A DNA stretch of 10,678 nucleotides from contig JAMOMS010000119.1 in NCBI GenBank assembly GCA_027067015.1, positions 1 to 10,678 on the forward strand, written 5' to 3'. Under the pieces are notes generated by a model. That model was not told the origin of the DNA and did not search any database. It saw nothing but the letters and a program-made list of their open reading frames with translations. Both the position numbers and the translations under genes were made by a program. This DNA is from Campylobacterales bacterium. Lineage in GTDB: Bacteria; Campylobacterota; Campylobacteria; Campylobacterales; Hydrogenimonadaceae. This document shows positions 9,803-10,678 of the stretch, one piece after another. Each line of letters begins with the position of its first letter. Position 1 is the stretch's first letter.

Positions 9803-10678
9803 CCCAGACGACCTGCTCAAAACCGACAGTTACGACTACACCCTGCCGCCCGGGCTCATCGCCTCGGAGCCGGCCGAGCCCCGCGACAGCGCCCGGCTCA
9901 TGGTCATCAACCGCGCCGACGGCGCCGTAACCCACACCCGTTTTCGCGAAATCCTGAACTTCCTTCCACCCGATTACGCCGTGCTCTATAACGACACCAA
10001 AGTGATCAAAGCGCGGCTTTTTGGCGCCAAAACCAGCGGCGGGCGGGTAGAACTGCTTATCAACCGTCCCCTTCCAAACAACCGTTTTGACGTGCTGATT
10101 CGGGGGCGGGTACGGCCCGATACCCGGCTTGTTTTCGGTGAAGGGCTGGAAGCGGTCGTGTTGGCCCTGCATGAAGACGGCCACCGGGTTGTACGCTTTG
10201 AAAATGACGGGAAAACCCTGGGCTTTGACGCCCTTTTGCCTTTTTTGGAGAGACTCGGACACGTCCCCCTGCCCCCCTATATCCGCAGAGAGGACCGCCC
10301 CGAAGACGCCCGGCGCTACCAACCCGTCTTCGCCCAAAACGCGGGGGCCGTCGCCGCCCCCACCGCCTCGCTCCACTTTACCCCCGAACTTTTCGCGCGT
10401 CTACGAAAGCGCCACGAGGTCCAACCCGTTACCCTGCACGTGGGCGCGGGCACCTTCAAACCCGTCGAGAGCGAGACCATCACCGACCACCCCATGCACC
10501 GTGAATATTACGAGATTCCCCACGCCGCCCAAAGACTGATTGAAAGTGACCGACCCCTGCTGGCCATAGGTACCACCGTCACCCGCAGTGTCGAATATTA
10601 TGTTCGCACCCAAAAACCCATAGGAGAGTGCGACCTTTTTTTGCACCCGCTCAACCCGCCCCGCCGCGTCAACGCTTT
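9795..10678 (+). CDS. queA: tRNA preQ1 S-adenosylmethionine ribosyltransferase-isomerase, 3' end cut off
   Basis: QueA moves the ribosyl part of SAM onto preQ1 in tRNA to form epoxyqueuosine, late in queuosine synthesis. The reading frame is open to the window edge: 294 complete codons are present, and about 50 more are expected from the family length of 340-350. Blocks seen are YDYTLPPGLIASEPAEPRDSAR (13-34), YNDTKVIKARLFG (65-77), HVPLPPYIRR (156-165), AAPTASLHFT (187-196, with serine where many relatives have glycine), LHVGAGTFKPV (214-224), MHREYYEI (234-241) and GECDLFLHPLNPPRRVNA (277-294). The ATG at 9795 lies inside the end of tatC and has no strong ribosome binding site, so translation is probably coupled. 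The tatB-tatC-queA order matches Campylobacter. Confidence 0.95.
   Translation, partial: MRNPDDLLKTDSYDYTLPPGLIASEPAEPRDSARLMVINRADGAVTHTRFREILNFLPPDYAVLYNDTKVIKARLFGAKTSGGRVELLINRPLPNNRFDVLIRGRVRPDTRLVFGEGLEAVVLALHEDGHRVVRFENDGKTLGFDALLPFLERLGHVPLPPYIRREDRPEDARRYQPVFAQNAGAVAAPTASLHFTPELFARLRKRHEVQPVTLHVGAGTFKPVESETITDHPMHREYYEIPHAAQRLIESDRPLLAIGTTVTRSVEYYVRTQKPIGECDLFLHPLNPPRRVNA

Noticed and set aside
9092..9820. 242-codon open frame on the minus strand opposite tatC
   Set aside because: It is wholly antisense to an intact tatC, rich in H, E, K and D as the mirror of membrane codons, and has no independent gene features.
9753..10376. 207-codon open frame on the minus strand opposite queA
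   Set aside because: It is antisense to a queA reading frame with all family motifs; the translation looks like random GC-rich sequence.

Overview
The window is a dense housekeeping region, almost certainly from a member of the Campylobacterota (the former Epsilonproteobacteria). The evidence is the gene set and its order. From left to right it reads ribF, tlyA, ligA, an unrecognised small gene, folP, holB, hobA, lysC and rppH on the minus strand, then hemW, tatB, tatC and queA on the plus strand. As I recall it, Campylobacter jejuni has nearly the same order (Cj0577c to Cj0589). HobA, the DnaA-binding initiation factor, is a hallmark of this group. The DNA is visibly GC-rich with many G- or C-ending codons, which is high for the phylum. 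That suggests an environmental lineage (vent, sediment or sulfur-oxidising type) rather than a host-associated Campylobacter or Helicobacter, but I cannot name the genus.

Layout: positions 1-7378 carry nine minus-strand genes, transcribed from rppH towards ribF. They are packed so tightly (ATGA overlaps, gaps of 1 to 15 bases, overlaps of 11 and 20 bases) that they look like one translationally coupled operon. ribF runs off the left edge with only its first 30 codons present. Positions 7379-7468 form the only divergent intergenic region and carry overlapping candidate promoters for both directions. Positions 7469-10678 hold hemW, a 65-base gap with a second candidate promoter, then tatB-tatC-queA with 8-base overlaps. 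queA is cut by the right edge after 294 codons.

Functionally the minus-strand operon combines replication (HobA for initiation, HolB for the clamp loader, LigA for nick sealing), folate synthesis (FolP), aspartate-family amino acids (LysC), RNA end processing (RppH), rRNA methylation (TlyA) and flavin synthesis (RibF). The plus-strand set combines a heme chaperone (HemW), folded-protein export (TatB, TatC) and tRNA queuosine synthesis (QueA).

I find no mobile element, CRISPR array, RNA gene or defence cassette, and no gap over 300 bases. I do not see a new multi-gene system. The points most worth a second look are a probable internal start in lysC that would yield a separate ACT-domain subunit, and the small exported or lipoprotein-like gene between folP and ligA. 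That gene has lost the expected lipobox cysteine, and its last codons look like a genome-dispersed hairpin repeat that also supplies the ligA ribosome binding site.
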